A DNA stretch of 20,507 nucleotides from Methanosarcinaceae archaeon (GCA_017613335.1 JAGAEB010000100.1:1-20507); one strand, 5' to 3'; positions 12,468-20,507 are shown, counted from the stretch's first letter. Program-made: numbers and translations. Notes: generated by a model from the letters alone, not told the origin.

Positions 12468-15400
12468 ATGAAAACAGATATGAGAAACGGAATTCACGGA
12501 AGCGGAAAACGCGGCGGGATTCAGGGAAACGGAAATCCGGGGCCATTGAGGAAGGCGATCCTGCTGATCGCACTCGCCCTTCTGATGACGTCGGTATTTC
12601 CGCCGGCGGTCTGCGCAGAAGTGATCGATGATCGGCTGTCTGCGGCCGGAACGGCGCTGACGGAAGGAACAGAATCATTATCGCAGGTGATGCCGGATGT
12701 TTTCGGAATGATGCCCGCATCAGAAGCCGGTCAGGAACCGGCGGACGGCTTCCGTCTGCTGGCGGTGACGGGAAACGTTTCATCCCCGACGGTTCCCGAA
12801 ATCGCGGCGCCTGACGGAAATTATACGCTTTTTTATTACTGGAAAATGAGCGCATCGGGAACGACCTACCGCATTTATGCGACCGATCTGACTGTCAACG
12901 CGTCGGGCGTTTATGAAATGACGGAAAGCGGCCCTGTGATCTTCGAAAGCCCTGCGAATCTGACGCCGATGACGGTCAGATGCGATGCAGGAGATCTGCG
13001 CCTTGACAGCATTTATGAAAAACTGATCACAACAGAACCGGAAATGCCGGGCATCTCAGAAGACAGTCAGACGATCATTCTTTCAACGCCTGTCAAAAAC
13101 AATAACACATGGTATCTTCTTCAGGGACCGTCCCTGTTCATGACAGACCTGAAAGTGACAGGACCGGATGAAGGAAATGACAGCGAAGGAAATGACAGAA
13201 ATGAAGGAAACAGCGGCGAAGGAAATGACGGAAATAAAGGAAACACCGTCAGCGCCGAATGGATGGCGCTGGGCTTTTCGGAAACGGAAGTTTCCCTGAC
13301 CGGCAGCGGTTTTGTTTCGTCCGTGACGCTTTTCCCGGAAAACAGAACACCTCTCCCGCACAGTTACAACACGTCGAGTACCGGCACGCAGTATGATCCG
13401 CAGTCTCTTTTCTGTTCATATGCTTTTGAAAACCTGCCCTACGGGACGTATGAACTGACGATCATTGCGAAAAACGATGACGGTGAATCCTCGGTTCTCC
13501 GGAAAGAAATAAAGATCAAAGATCCTCAGGGTCCGGCCGTGACGGAAGACATGCATGTGGTCATCATCACGGGATGCACTTATCAGATGCCGGCTGTCGA
13601 AGACCTTCTCAGGAACGGCTTTTCACAGGACCCGGACGGACACATCATACTTTCGCACTATCAGACGACGCTGACGGACATCGGCGAAGAGCCGCTTTAT
13701 TCACAGCTCAGAGACGATATGGAAAAAGCGGATATCGTCTACATCAACATGATCAATACGTCTGTCCGCGGGCCGATCGTGACAGAACTCTACAACATAT
13801 CCAAAGAAAAAGCTGCTGCGGAAGGCTATGATTATTCACCTGTCATTGTTGTGAGCAACGTCACGGATACAGTCTTCATCGATTACCTGGAAAGCACAAT
13901 CCCTTCGGAATTCAGTCCTTCTTCCTATAAGACCGAGCTTTACAGTTATTTCTCGAATACAGGTTACGACCGCGGAAACCTGGAACAGATGATCTATAAG
14001 ATGCTCAACGATTTCAGGGGCTGTCAGTTTGAAGCCGCGCCGGCCCACAGTCTCCCGGACAATGCCGTCTACCATCCGGACTCGCCGAAGATCGTTTATG
14101 AGACACTTGACGAATATCTTGCCTGGTACGGGAACCGGACGGACGGACATGCCTACGATGAGAACAACGGTACTGTCGGCATCATGTTCTACAGCAGCTA
14201 TTATCCTGCAAAAGTCGGGCCGATGGATAGCCTCGTCCATGAACTGGAGGCGCGCGGTCTCAACGTCATCCCCGTTTTCCTTTATTCATCGACGGCGACT
14301 GAAATGGGTCCGAAATACTTCTCAAAAGACGGAGAACCCATCGTTGATTCTGTTATCTCCTGCAACCGTTTCCTCAGCGGCATCCCGTTCGATCCGGAAG
14401 AATTCGATGTCCCGGTCATCAGCGCGACCGTTGTCAACATGTCGCTTGAAGAATGGAAAAATTCATCGAACGGTTATTCGAAGAACATGAACCGGTATTA
14501 CAGACCGGAAGCCCTCGGCGAGATCGATCCGGTCACGATCGGATATGCAGAAACGCGTGACGGCGTTGAGGGTTATTTCAGTGTTCCTGAGCAGATCAGA
14601 TATCTTGCCGACAGAATAGACGGCTATCTCAACCTCAGAGAAACGGAAAACAGAAACAAACGCGTTGCAGTCATCTATTATGACCATGAAGGCGGAAAAG
14701 CCGGCATCAGCGCATCGTATCTCGACGTCGCAGGAAGCATTGCCGCTCTTGCGGACAGGATGAGAGAAGAAGGATACAGTGTCAGTGAAGAGGCGGGTCT
14801 CAGTGAAGAAGAACTCGTCGAGGCTTTCCTGACATACGGGTACAATATCGGCGCATGGGCGCCCGGACAGCTTGAAACGGCGGTGAGATCAGGCAAAGTC
14901 GTTCTGATCCCGGAGGAGACCTACGAAAGATGGTTCGATGAATTCTTCCTCGACGATCCCGATAAAGATGCGAAAAAGCAGGCTGTCATCGATCAGTGGG
15001 GAAAAGCCCCGGGAGATCTCATGACGTGGAAAAATGATTCCGGGAAATATATCGTCATTCCGATGGTCGATATTTCTGCCGGAACGGCAGACGATGAAGA
15101 TCGTGGACGCGTCATCCTGGCGCCGCAGCCGGCCCGCGGACAGTTCACGGATTACAGCACGCTCTATCACGATGGTTCGCTTGTGCCGACGCACCAGTAC
15201 ATCGCCTTTTATGCCTGGCTGCAGCATTCTGAAGAAGAAGGCGGTTTCGGAGCGGATGCCGTTGTTTACATGGGACGGCACGGTACCCAGGAATGGCTTC
15301 CCGGAAAAGAGACAGGCCTTTCGGCATATGACTGGCCCTGTCTGATGCACGGCGGCATTCCTGTCGTTTATTATTACATCGTCGACGGCCTTTCCGAAGG

Positions 15401-18065
15401 CATTCAGGCAAAACGCCGCGGAAATGCGGTCATCGTCGACCATCTGACGCCGGCGATCACCGAAGCGGATCTGTACGGCGATTATGCGGATCTTGCGGCG
15501 CTCATCGAACAGTTCAGAACGGCCGAAGATGCGGATCTTAAAGAAGAATACGGCCGGATGATCCTGAAACGGACGCTTGATCTCAATCTCGGAAGTTCTC
15601 TGGATATGAGTCTTGTCGAACATCTCATCCCGCTGACGGAAGATGACGAGATCACAGCGGATGAAAGTCCTGAAGGAGCCGGAGGCGACACAGATCTTCC
15701 GGAAGACATCGCTGATGATGTCTCTTTTGCGGACGATGAGAATTTTGCGGTTTTCATCGATGAGCTGGATGATGTCGTCTATAAGATCAGGAGATCAGCC
15801 ATGCCGTACGGTCTCCATGTCCTCGGAACGTCTCCGGAAGGAGATGCGCTCGTCAGCACGCTCCGGATGATGCTCGGCAGTTCCTATGCGGATGATGTTG
15901 AAAAGGCAGCCGACGCATCGGGCGTTTCATACAGGGAAGAACTGCCGTCCGAACTTATCCGCGCTGTCATCATCGACGGAAAATCCGCTCAGGCCGCGCA
16001 GGAAGATGCAGGATTGTCGCCGGACAGCGCTGTTTCTTCAGATCTCGGAAAAGCGGCGCAGTATGCTGACGGATTAAATGAATCGACGCAGGAGACGGAT
16101 CAGCTGATCCATGCGCTCAACGGCGGATTCATTTCCCCGGGCGGTTCGGGCGATCCTGTCAGAAATCCGGGCGTCCTGCCGACCGGCCGCAATTTCGTGA
16201 CGTTCGATCCGTCATCCATGCCGACGGAGGCCGCTCAGAGGATCGGCCAGAAACTGGCGAAAGAGATCCTTGACGGCTATCGGGAGAACGGATCGTACCC
16301 GGAAGCTGTCGCCTATGTCCTCTGGTCGAGTGAGACGGTCCGCCATTCCGGTGTCATGGAAGCCTGCGTCATGTATCTGATGGGCGTCGAATACGATTTC
16401 TCACAGTCGTCTTCGCCGACATCGATCAGGCCGGTCGACGGTTTTGAATATCCGACCATGGATGTGATGATGCAGATCTCCGGTCTTTACAGGGATATGT
16501 TCCCGGAAATGATCCAGCGCCTCGATAAAGCCGTTCTGGCGGCCTATGAGGCTGACAATCCGAACGGAAATTTCCTGAAAGAACATATCGATGCTGAAAA
16601 AGAACATCTCATGACGGAATATCCGGATATGACGGAAGAAGATGCGCTGACGATCGCATCATTGCGCATTTTCGGACCGGCGGAAGGCAATTACGGAACA
16701 GGGATGTCGTCGACAGCGTCTGCAAGCAATACGTGGGATGAGAGAGAAGATCTCGGCGCCTATTACATCAGAAGGATGGGATTCGCTTATGCGGGAAGGA
16801 CAGTCGGCGAAGGTGATTTCCTGACGGAGATCCGCGGGACGGATACGGAGACGCTCATCCGGGCGGCGCTTTCAGGAAACGGAAATGAGCAGGCGCCTGT
16901 TTCCGGAAAGCCTGTCAACATCTTTGAAGACATCCTTTCAAATGTTGAGCTGACCGTTCACAGCCGCTCGACGAATACTTACGGTGTTCTTGACAATGAT
17001 GATTTCTTCCAGTATCTCGGCGGTCTCAACCTGGCCGTTTCGACAGCAAACGGCGGCGAATATCCGGATTCTGTCGTTCTGGATCTGAAACAGAACGGCT
17101 CGGAATCCGTGACAGCGCTTCAGGACTACCTGAGATCGGAACTCGTGACGCGCTATCTGAATCAGGCCTGGATCGACGGTATGTCCGAATACGGATATGC
17201 CGGCGCCGGCGAGATGAGCGATTTCGTCGAGAATCTCTGGGGCTGGGAAGCCATGATGCCCGATCTTGTGACCGGAGAGATGTGGGACAGCGTTTATGAT
17301 GTCTATGTGGACGGAAATACTTCCGGATTCCTGAAAGAAGGAAACAATGCTTATTCCTATCAGTCGATCACCGGAAGACTGATCGAAGCTTCAAGGACAG
17401 GAAACTGGGAACCGTCGGATGAGGTCCTTTCGAAACTCGTCTCGGAATATGTGAATTCTGTCGTCGATAACGGCGTTGCCTGCTGTCACCACACCTGCGG
17501 AAACCCGCTGGCGGATGAATACATCTCAGGCCTCATGTCGTCTCTGAATGCCGTTGATGAAGAAACGGCAAAGAAGTACACGAAGATCATGGAAGAGACA
17601 ACGGAAAGACAGATGTCTGACCCCGAAAAGCCGAGCGGCAGATCCTCCGGATCATCCGGAAGCGGCAGTGCCGTGATCAAAGGAACCGCGTCTGTCCCTG
17701 AGATGACGGACAAAACGGAAAACGAAAAACAGATAACAACGACGGATGAGACCGGACAGGGATACGGTTCAGACGTCTCTCAGAACGCCGGAGCCGTTAC
17801 CGGTTACGAAATGACCGAAAAGACGCAGGATGACACGTCCGGATTCATGAATTATCTCAAAAATCCGACGTTCTCGTCCGCCGGACTGATCACGATCGTC
17901 CTGGTCATCCTTGTCGTCGGCGCGATATTCATCGGCTTCCGGAAGAAAGGATTCCGATCGGGAAAAATAAGATTCCGGAACAGTGTCATGACGACCCGAT
18001 CGTTCGCGTGTGAAAGGCTGTGTGATGTGACATCACTGAGTTTCATGTGTGAAAATGCGGTGTGA
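12468..18065 (+). CDS. Exported, membrane-anchored CobN-like chelatase large subunit
   Basis: The 1865-residue product belongs to the CobN/magnesium chelatase subunit H family, which handles metal insertion into (or removal from) tetrapyrroles. A signal peptide is evident (LRKAILLIALALLMTSVFPPAVCA, cleavage near 50). A unique beta-rich region and an Asp/Asn/Gly/Glu repeat linker (about 233-259) come before the family core. Core motifs are MGRHGTQEWLPGK (935-947), EGIQAKRRGNAVIVDHLTP, GLHVLGTSPEGDAL, PTGRNFVTFDPSSMP (about 1237-1251) and STNTYGVLDNDDFFQYLGG (about 1500-1519). A Ser/Gly-rich linker, one membrane helix (about 1805-1826) and a basic stop-transfer segment end the protein. It is longer than cytoplasmic CobN (about 1200-1450). 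No ChlI/ChlD-type ATPase partner is nearby. ATG 12444 is an alternative start. The last ~20 codons lie in the following repeat array. Confidence 0.88.
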   Translation: MKTDMRNGIHGSGKRGGIQGNGNPGPLRKAILLIALALLMTSVFPPAVCAEVIDDRLSAAGTALTEGTESLSQVMPDVFGMMPASEAGQEPADGFRLLAVTGNVSSPTVPEIAAPDGNYTLFYYWKMSASGTTYRIYATDLTVNASGVYEMTESGPVIFESPANLTPMTVRCDAGDLRLDSIYEKLITTEPEMPGISEDSQTIILSTPVKNNNTWYLLQGPSLFMTDLKVTGPDEGNDSEGNDRNEGNSGEGNDGNKGNTVSAEWMALGFSETEVSLTGSGFVSSVTLFPENRTPLPHSYNTSSTGTQYDPQSLFCSYAFENLPYGTYELTIIAKNDDGESSVLRKEIKIKDPQGPAVTEDMHVVIITGCTYQMPAVEDLLRNGFSQDPDGHIILSHYQTTLTDIGEEPLYSQLRDDMEKADIVYINMINTSVRGPIVTELYNISKEKAAAEGYDYSPVIVVSNVTDTVFIDYLESTIPSEFSPSSYKTELYSYFSNTGYDRGNLEQMIYKMLNDFRGCQFEAAPAHSLPDNAVYHPDSPKIVYETLDEYLAWYGNRTDGHAYDENNGTVGIMFYSSYYPAKVGPMDSLVHELEARGLNVIPVFLYSSTATEMGPKYFSKDGEPIVDSVISCNRFLSGIPFDPEEFDVPVISATVVNMSLEEWKNSSNGYSKNMNRYYRPEALGEIDPVTIGYAETRDGVEGYFSVPEQIRYLADRIDGYLNLRETENRNKRVAVIYYDHEGGKAGISASYLDVAGSIAALADRMREEGYSVSEEAGLSEEELVEAFLTYGYNIGAWAPGQLETAVRSGKVVLIPEETYERWFDEFFLDDPDKDAKKQAVIDQWGKAPGDLMTWKNDSGKYIVIPMVDISAGTADDEDRGRVILAPQPARGQFTDYSTLYHDGSLVPTHQYIAFYAWLQHSEEEGGFGADAVVYMGRHGTQEWLPGKETGLSAYDWPCLMHGGIPVVYYYIVDGLSEGIQAKRRGNAVIVDHLTPAITEADLYGDYADLAALIEQFRTAEDADLKEEYGRMILKRTLDLNLGSSLDMSLVEHLIPLTEDDEITADESPEGAGGDTDLPEDIADDVSFADDENFAVFIDELDDVVYKIRRSAMPYGLHVLGTSPEGDALVSTLRMMLGSSYADDVEKAADASGVSYREELPSELIRAVIIDGKSAQAAQEDAGLSPDSAVSSDLGKAAQYADGLNESTQETDQLIHALNGGFISPGGSGDPVRNPGVLPTGRNFVTFDPSSMPTEAAQRIGQKLAKEILDGYRENGSYPEAVAYVLWSSETVRHSGVMEACVMYLMGVEYDFSQSSSPTSIRPVDGFEYPTMDVMMQISGLYRDMFPEMIQRLDKAVLAAYEADNPNGNFLKEHIDAEKEHLMTEYPDMTEEDALTIASLRIFGPAEGNYGTGMSSTASASNTWDEREDLGAYYIRRMGFAYAGRTVGEGDFLTEIRGTDTETLIRAALSGNGNEQAPVSGKPVNIFEDILSNVELTVHSRSTNTYGVLDNDDFFQYLGGLNLAVSTANGGEYPDSVVLDLKQNGSESVTALQDYLRSELVTRYLNQAWIDGMSEYGYAGAGEMSDFVENLWGWEAMMPDLVTGEMWDSVYDVYVDGNTSGFLKEGNNAYSYQSITGRLIEASRTGNWEPSDEVLSKLVSEYVNSVVDNGVACCHHTCGNPLADEYISGLMSSLNAVDEETAKKYTKIMEETTERQMSDPEKPSGRSSGSSGSGSAVIKGTASVPEMTDKTENEKQITTTDETGQGYGSDVSQNAGAVTGYEMTEKTQDDTSGFMNYLKNPTFSSAGLITIVLVILVVGAIFIGFRKKGFRSGKIRFRNSVMTTRSFACERLCDVTSLSFMCENAV

Positions 18066-18258
18066 CATCACGACTTTCATGTGTGAAAATGTGGTGTGAC
18101 ATCACGGACTTTCATGTGTGAAAATGTGGTGTGACATCACTGCTTTCATATGTGAAAATGTGGTGTGACATCACTGCTTTCATATGTGAAAATGTGGTGT
18201 GACATCACTGCTTTCATGTGTGAAAAAGCAGTGGGACATCACGCACTTTCGTGTGTGA
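18007..18258. repeat. 34-35 bp tandem array, about 7 units with paired dyads
   Basis: The word GACATCAC recurs at 18029, 18064, 18098, 18133, 18167 and 18201, with a seventh at 18235, so spacing is 34-35 bp. Each unit holds two short dyads. One is GTGRTG-TGA-CATCAC: perfect in the first copy (GTGATG), and a G-U pair in RNA in later ones (GTGGTG). The other is TTTCA-TATG/TGTG-TGAAA. Units are contiguous without unique spacers. The first one and a half copies encode the C-terminus of the CobN-like protein, whose TGA stop is inside a unit. The array ends about 38 bp before the radA TATA box. Confidence 0.93.
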
Positions 18259-18295
18259 CCGGCGGGTTGATTACTTTCACCCCGCATACTTCGGG

Positions 18296-18302
18296 TATAT
18301 AT
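18296..18302 (+). promoter_or_regulatory. TATA box for radA
   Basis: TATATAT, with predicted initiation near 18325 and a leader of about 58 nt to ATG 18383. Confidence 0.6.
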
Positions 18303-18382
18303 CCTGAGGATCCTTTTATCCGGCATATTCAAGACATACGGAAACGGCGGCATGCCGCCCGTTTTTCCGGAAGGTGATCAAA

Positions 18383-19360
18383 ATGGCAGATATGTTACTG
18401 GAAGATCTCCCGGGCGTCGGTCCGGCAACGGCTGAAAAACTGAAAGAAGCAGGGTTTACGAGCATCGAAGCGATCGCGGTCGCCTCGCCGGCGGAACTCG
18501 GCGCGGCGGCGGATATCGGTGAATCAACGGCTTCGAAGATCATCACGGCGGCCAGGCAGGCGGCGGATATCGGCGGCTTTGAGACAGGCGACATGGTCTT
18601 TGAAAGAAGGCAGTCGATCGGCCGCATCACGACGGGATCGGAAGAATTCGACGCCATGATGAACGGCGGCATCGAAAGTCAGTCCATCACCGAGATATAC
18701 GGCGAATTCGGCTCAGGAAAGACGCAGCTGACGCACCAGCTGGCTGTCAACGTCCAGCTGCCGGAAGAATACGGCGGTCTGAACGGTTCCGTCATCATCA
18801 TCGATACAGAAAACACGTTCCGTCCGGACCGCATCAAGCAGATGGTCGAAGGCCGGGCCAAAGCGCTCGGGATCGAACTCAACCCGGACGATTTCCTGAA
18901 AAACATTCATGTGGCGCGCGCGTTCAATTCAAACCACCAGATCCTTCTTGTCGATTCGGCGAACGATCTCGCCAATGAACTCAAGGATTCCGAAAAACCG
19001 GTCCGTCTGCTCATCGTCGACTCCGTGACATCCCACTTCCGTGCGGAATACGTCGGCAGAGGCACTCTTTCAGACAGACAGCAGAAACTCAATAAACACC
19101 TGCACAGCCTCCAGCGCTTTGCAGATGTCTTCAACGCTTCCGTTCTTGTGACCAACCAGGTCATGGCAAAACCGGACGCCTTCTTCGGCGATCCGACAAG
19201 ACCTGTCGGCGGCCACGTTCTCGGCCATACGGCCACTTTCAGACTTTACATCCGCAAATCCAAAGGCGACAAAAGGATCGTCAAACTCGTCGACTCCCCG
19301 AACCTTCCGGAAGGAGAAGCTGTGTTTTCCGTCACGGGAGACGGAATCGTTGATGCGTGA
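18383..19360 (+). CDS. radA: DNA repair and recombination protein RadA
   Basis: The 325-residue product is the archaeal RecA/Rad51 recombinase, which forms filaments on single-stranded DNA and catalyses strand exchange. An N-terminal helix-hairpin-helix domain (LEDLPGVGPATAEKLKEAG, 6-24) precedes Walker A GEFGSGKT (107-114). Walker B is in LLIVDSVTSHFRAEY. The DNA-binding loop region VTNQVMAKPDAFFGDPTRP is followed by GGHVLGHTATFRLYIRKSKG, and the final segment is VKLVDSPNLPEGEAVF. There is no intein. An in-frame GTG exists at 18374, but ATG 18383 is preferred because that GTG is part of GGTGATC, an excellent Shine-Dalgarno match to the archaeal 16S 3' end, and the length then fits the family. 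It has its own TATA box and is convergent with the regulator gene that follows. Confidence 0.97.
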   Translation: MADMLLEDLPGVGPATAEKLKEAGFTSIEAIAVASPAELGAAADIGESTASKIITAARQAADIGGFETGDMVFERRQSIGRITTGSEEFDAMMNGGIESQSITEIYGEFGSGKTQLTHQLAVNVQLPEEYGGLNGSVIIIDTENTFRPDRIKQMVEGRAKALGIELNPDDFLKNIHVARAFNSNHQILLVDSANDLANELKDSEKPVRLLIVDSVTSHFRAEYVGRGTLSDRQQKLNKHLHSLQRFADVFNASVLVTNQVMAKPDAFFGDPTRPVGGHVLGHTATFRLYIRKSKGDKRIVKLVDSPNLPEGEAVFSVTGDGIVDA

Positions 19361-19373
19361 CAGAAAAAGAAGA

Positions 19374-19387
19374 CCGGGATTTCCCGG
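19374..19387 (+). terminator. Short dyad after radA
   Basis: CCGGGA, TT, TCCCGG starts 13 bp after the radA stop. No T-tract follows, so on its own it is a weak terminator. Confidence 0.35.
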
Positions 19388-19410
19388 ATCCCCGATTTTC
19401 CTGAAACGGA

Positions 19411-20475
19411 TCAGAACTTCGTTTTCCGGAATATGTATATTTCCGGAAAACAATTCCCTCTTTTTTCGATGCCGTATTCTGATCCCGGTTTTTCCGGACC
19501 GATCTGAAAACGCGGAGATCGGTAGGCGATGTCTTCGCATCCTTCAAGGAATTCATCGGGTTCATCGTCGGAATCGGTTTTGATGACGACTCTGCCGAGC
19601 TCTGAATCACCGATGCCGTGCGCGACTCTTTCGTATTCATCGATGACGGAGATCTTCAGGCGTCTTTGGGTCATCGGTTCAAGGCGTTTCCAGTCGACAA
19701 GGGAATCTTCCGTCAGCAGATAATCTTCCGCTCTTTTGTCGATGAATTCGCCGTTGACTTCGTAGATGAAATATCCTTTTTCGCCGTCGGAAGAGACGAT
19801 ATAATTTTTCCCGCCGACGTTTTTCACTTCGATCGAGGAGACCATTTTGAAAGCATCCATGAGGCTCACGCCTTTCCGGACTTCAAGATGCGTGACCGGC
19901 GCAAACTGCTCGAAAACGTCATCGATGATCGGCTTTTTGGAGGCGAAAACATGCGCGTTTCCGAAAACCTTTCTTTCGACGAATCCGGCATCTTCAAGGA
20001 TCTTGAGATGCTTGGAAATGACCGGAACGGAAATATCAAGCTCCCGCGAAAGCGACGAGACATGCCGGTCTTTTTCTGCGATCATCTTCAGTATTTTCTG
20101 ACGGGTCGGACTCGACAGAACGGAAAACAGATTCTGTTCCTTCGGTTTCTTTTTCGGTTTTGATGCCGGCCTGCCCCTTTTTCCTTTTTCTTTTTTCCGG
20201 GCGGAGCCGTTGCTTTTTTTGGGAGATCTTCCCGGGGACTTTTTCTCTTTAGCCGTTCTGCTTTTCTTTTCCCCGGCCTTGTTTTTTCCGTTCCTGTTTT
20301 CAGGATCGTTTCCGGCAGGCGTGACGGATGCATCGTCAGCAGAGACAGAAGACGTCGCAGAAGACATTACAGAAGAAGCATCATCTGCAGATCCGGAAGA
20401 GACGGCGCCGGAAAACTCAGAAGAAGAGACAGAAGACGTCGCAGAAGACATTGCAGAAGACATTACAGAAGACAT
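19411..20475 (-). CDS. ArsR-type winged-helix regulator with AT-hook and Ser-rich N-terminus (5' end uncertain)
   Basis: Numbering is from ATG 20475, giving 354 residues. Residues 116-178 form an ArsR-like winged helix: LFSVLSSPTRQKILKMIAE, then the recognition helix VPVISKHLKILEDAGFVER and a wing (VFGNAHVFAS). Residues 60-113 are strongly basic and include an AT-hook core, RGRP (100-103). Residues 1-55 are Ser/Ala/Thr-rich with 4-residue repeats (MSSV, MSSA, SSAT). The C-terminal part (180-315) is a conserved-looking but unrecognised domain. The frame stays open, without a further ATG, to the window edge at 20507, so the gene may start outside; three ATG codons lie in the repeat. The last ~13 residues are encoded by an inverted repeat that looks like the radA terminator. 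The target genes are unknown. Confidence 0.75.
   Translation of the reverse strand: MSSVMSSAMSSATSSVSSSEFSGAVSSGSADDASSVMSSATSSVSADDASVTPAGNDPENRNGKNKAGEKKSRTAKEKKSPGRSPKKSNGSARKKEKGKRGRPASKPKKKPKEQNLFSVLSSPTRQKILKMIAEKDRHVSSLSRELDISVPVISKHLKILEDAGFVERKVFGNAHVFASKKPIIDDVFEQFAPVTHLEVRKGVSLMDAFKMVSSIEVKNVGGKNYIVSSDGEKGYFIYEVNGEFIDKRAEDYLLTEDSLVDWKRLEPMTQRRLKISVIDEYERVAHGIGDSELGRVVIKTDSDDEPDEFLEGCEDIAYRSPRFQIGPEKPGSEYGIEKRGNCFPEIYIFRKTKF
19422..19466 (+). terminator. Likely radA terminator inside the 3' end of the regulator gene
   Basis: TTTTCCGGAA (19422-19431) and TTCCGGAAAA (19441-19450) are perfect 10-bp inverted repeats around a 9-nt loop. CTTTTTT follows at 19460-19466 on the plus strand. 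The minus strand also begins with AAAA/TTTT, so it could end both convergent transcripts. Confidence 0.55.
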
Positions 20476-20507
20476 TACAGAAGGCGTTGCGGAAGACGTT
20501 GCGGAAG
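20429..20507. repeat. 12-bp coding tandem array at the right edge
   Basis: Six and a half units of RCRGAAGACRTT run to the last base (20429, 20441, 20453, 20465, 20477, 20489, 20501). On the minus strand they encode 4-residue repeats in the regulator N-terminus. A decayed copy of the same block occurs near 20343-20372. Confidence 0.9.

Noticed and set aside
14889..15623. Minus-strand open frame (244 codons) inside the CobN-like gene
   Set aside because: It covers the most conserved CobN core on the opposite strand and has no family features; it is a shadow of the real frame.
18007..18258. CRISPR array
   Set aside because: The 34-35 bp units are contiguous and near-identical over their whole length, with no unique spacers, and no cas genes are nearby.

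Overview
The window looks like a chromosomal segment of a methanogenic archaeon, most likely of the order Methanomicrobiales and perhaps close to Methanocorpusculaceae; the order is an inference from gene content and remembered protein sequence, and the genus is a guess. Archaeal markers are RadA, ABCE1/Rli1, an Orc1/Cdc6-family AAA+ initiator, a UPF0147 protein, an SSSCA1-type zinc-ribbon protein, TATA-like boxes upstream of several genes, and GGTGATC/GGAG-type Shine-Dalgarno sites. I see no rRNA, tRNA, transposase, integrase or CRISPR array.

Layout, left to right. A 13-bp tandem array (1-91) precedes an SSSCA1-like zinc-ribbon gene on the minus strand. An intergenic region with a 10-11 bp array, a TATA box and a leader hairpin leads to a UPF0147 gene. 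After a 43-bp array come two FluC/CrcB fluoride-channel family genes on the minus strand in one operon: a canonical one and a long divergent paralogue with a repeat-bearing tail. They are divergent from an Orc1/Cdc6 gene across an 11-bp AT-rich array. The plus strand continues with a beta-lactamase-fold exonuclease-like protein, an EMC6-like membrane protein, ABCE1, and an unrecognised exported protein with an internal duplication. PurE follows on the minus strand, then a small membrane protein and a very large exported, membrane-anchored CobN-like chelatase subunit on the plus strand. A 34-35 bp hairpin-forming array lies between the CobN-like gene and radA. At the right edge, convergent with radA, is a winged-helix regulator with an AT-hook and a Ser-rich repetitive N-terminus that stays open to the window edge.

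The genes are mostly single transcription units; only the two crcB genes are clearly co-transcribed. Functions are largely housekeeping: DNA replication and recombination (Cdc6, RadA), translation and ribosome recycling (ABCE1), purine synthesis (PurE) and ion detoxification (FluC). Surface or membrane proteins are interspersed.

The most unusual property is that nearly every intergenic region carries its own short tandem-repeat array, with units of 10-13, 23, 34-35 or 43 bp. Some repeats or terminator-like hairpins run into the 3' ends of coding regions (the CobN-like gene, the regulator, cdc6). The other items I rate highest are the surface CobN-like protein with a terminator-like hairpin in its leader, the asymmetric FluC pair, and the hairpin array before radA.
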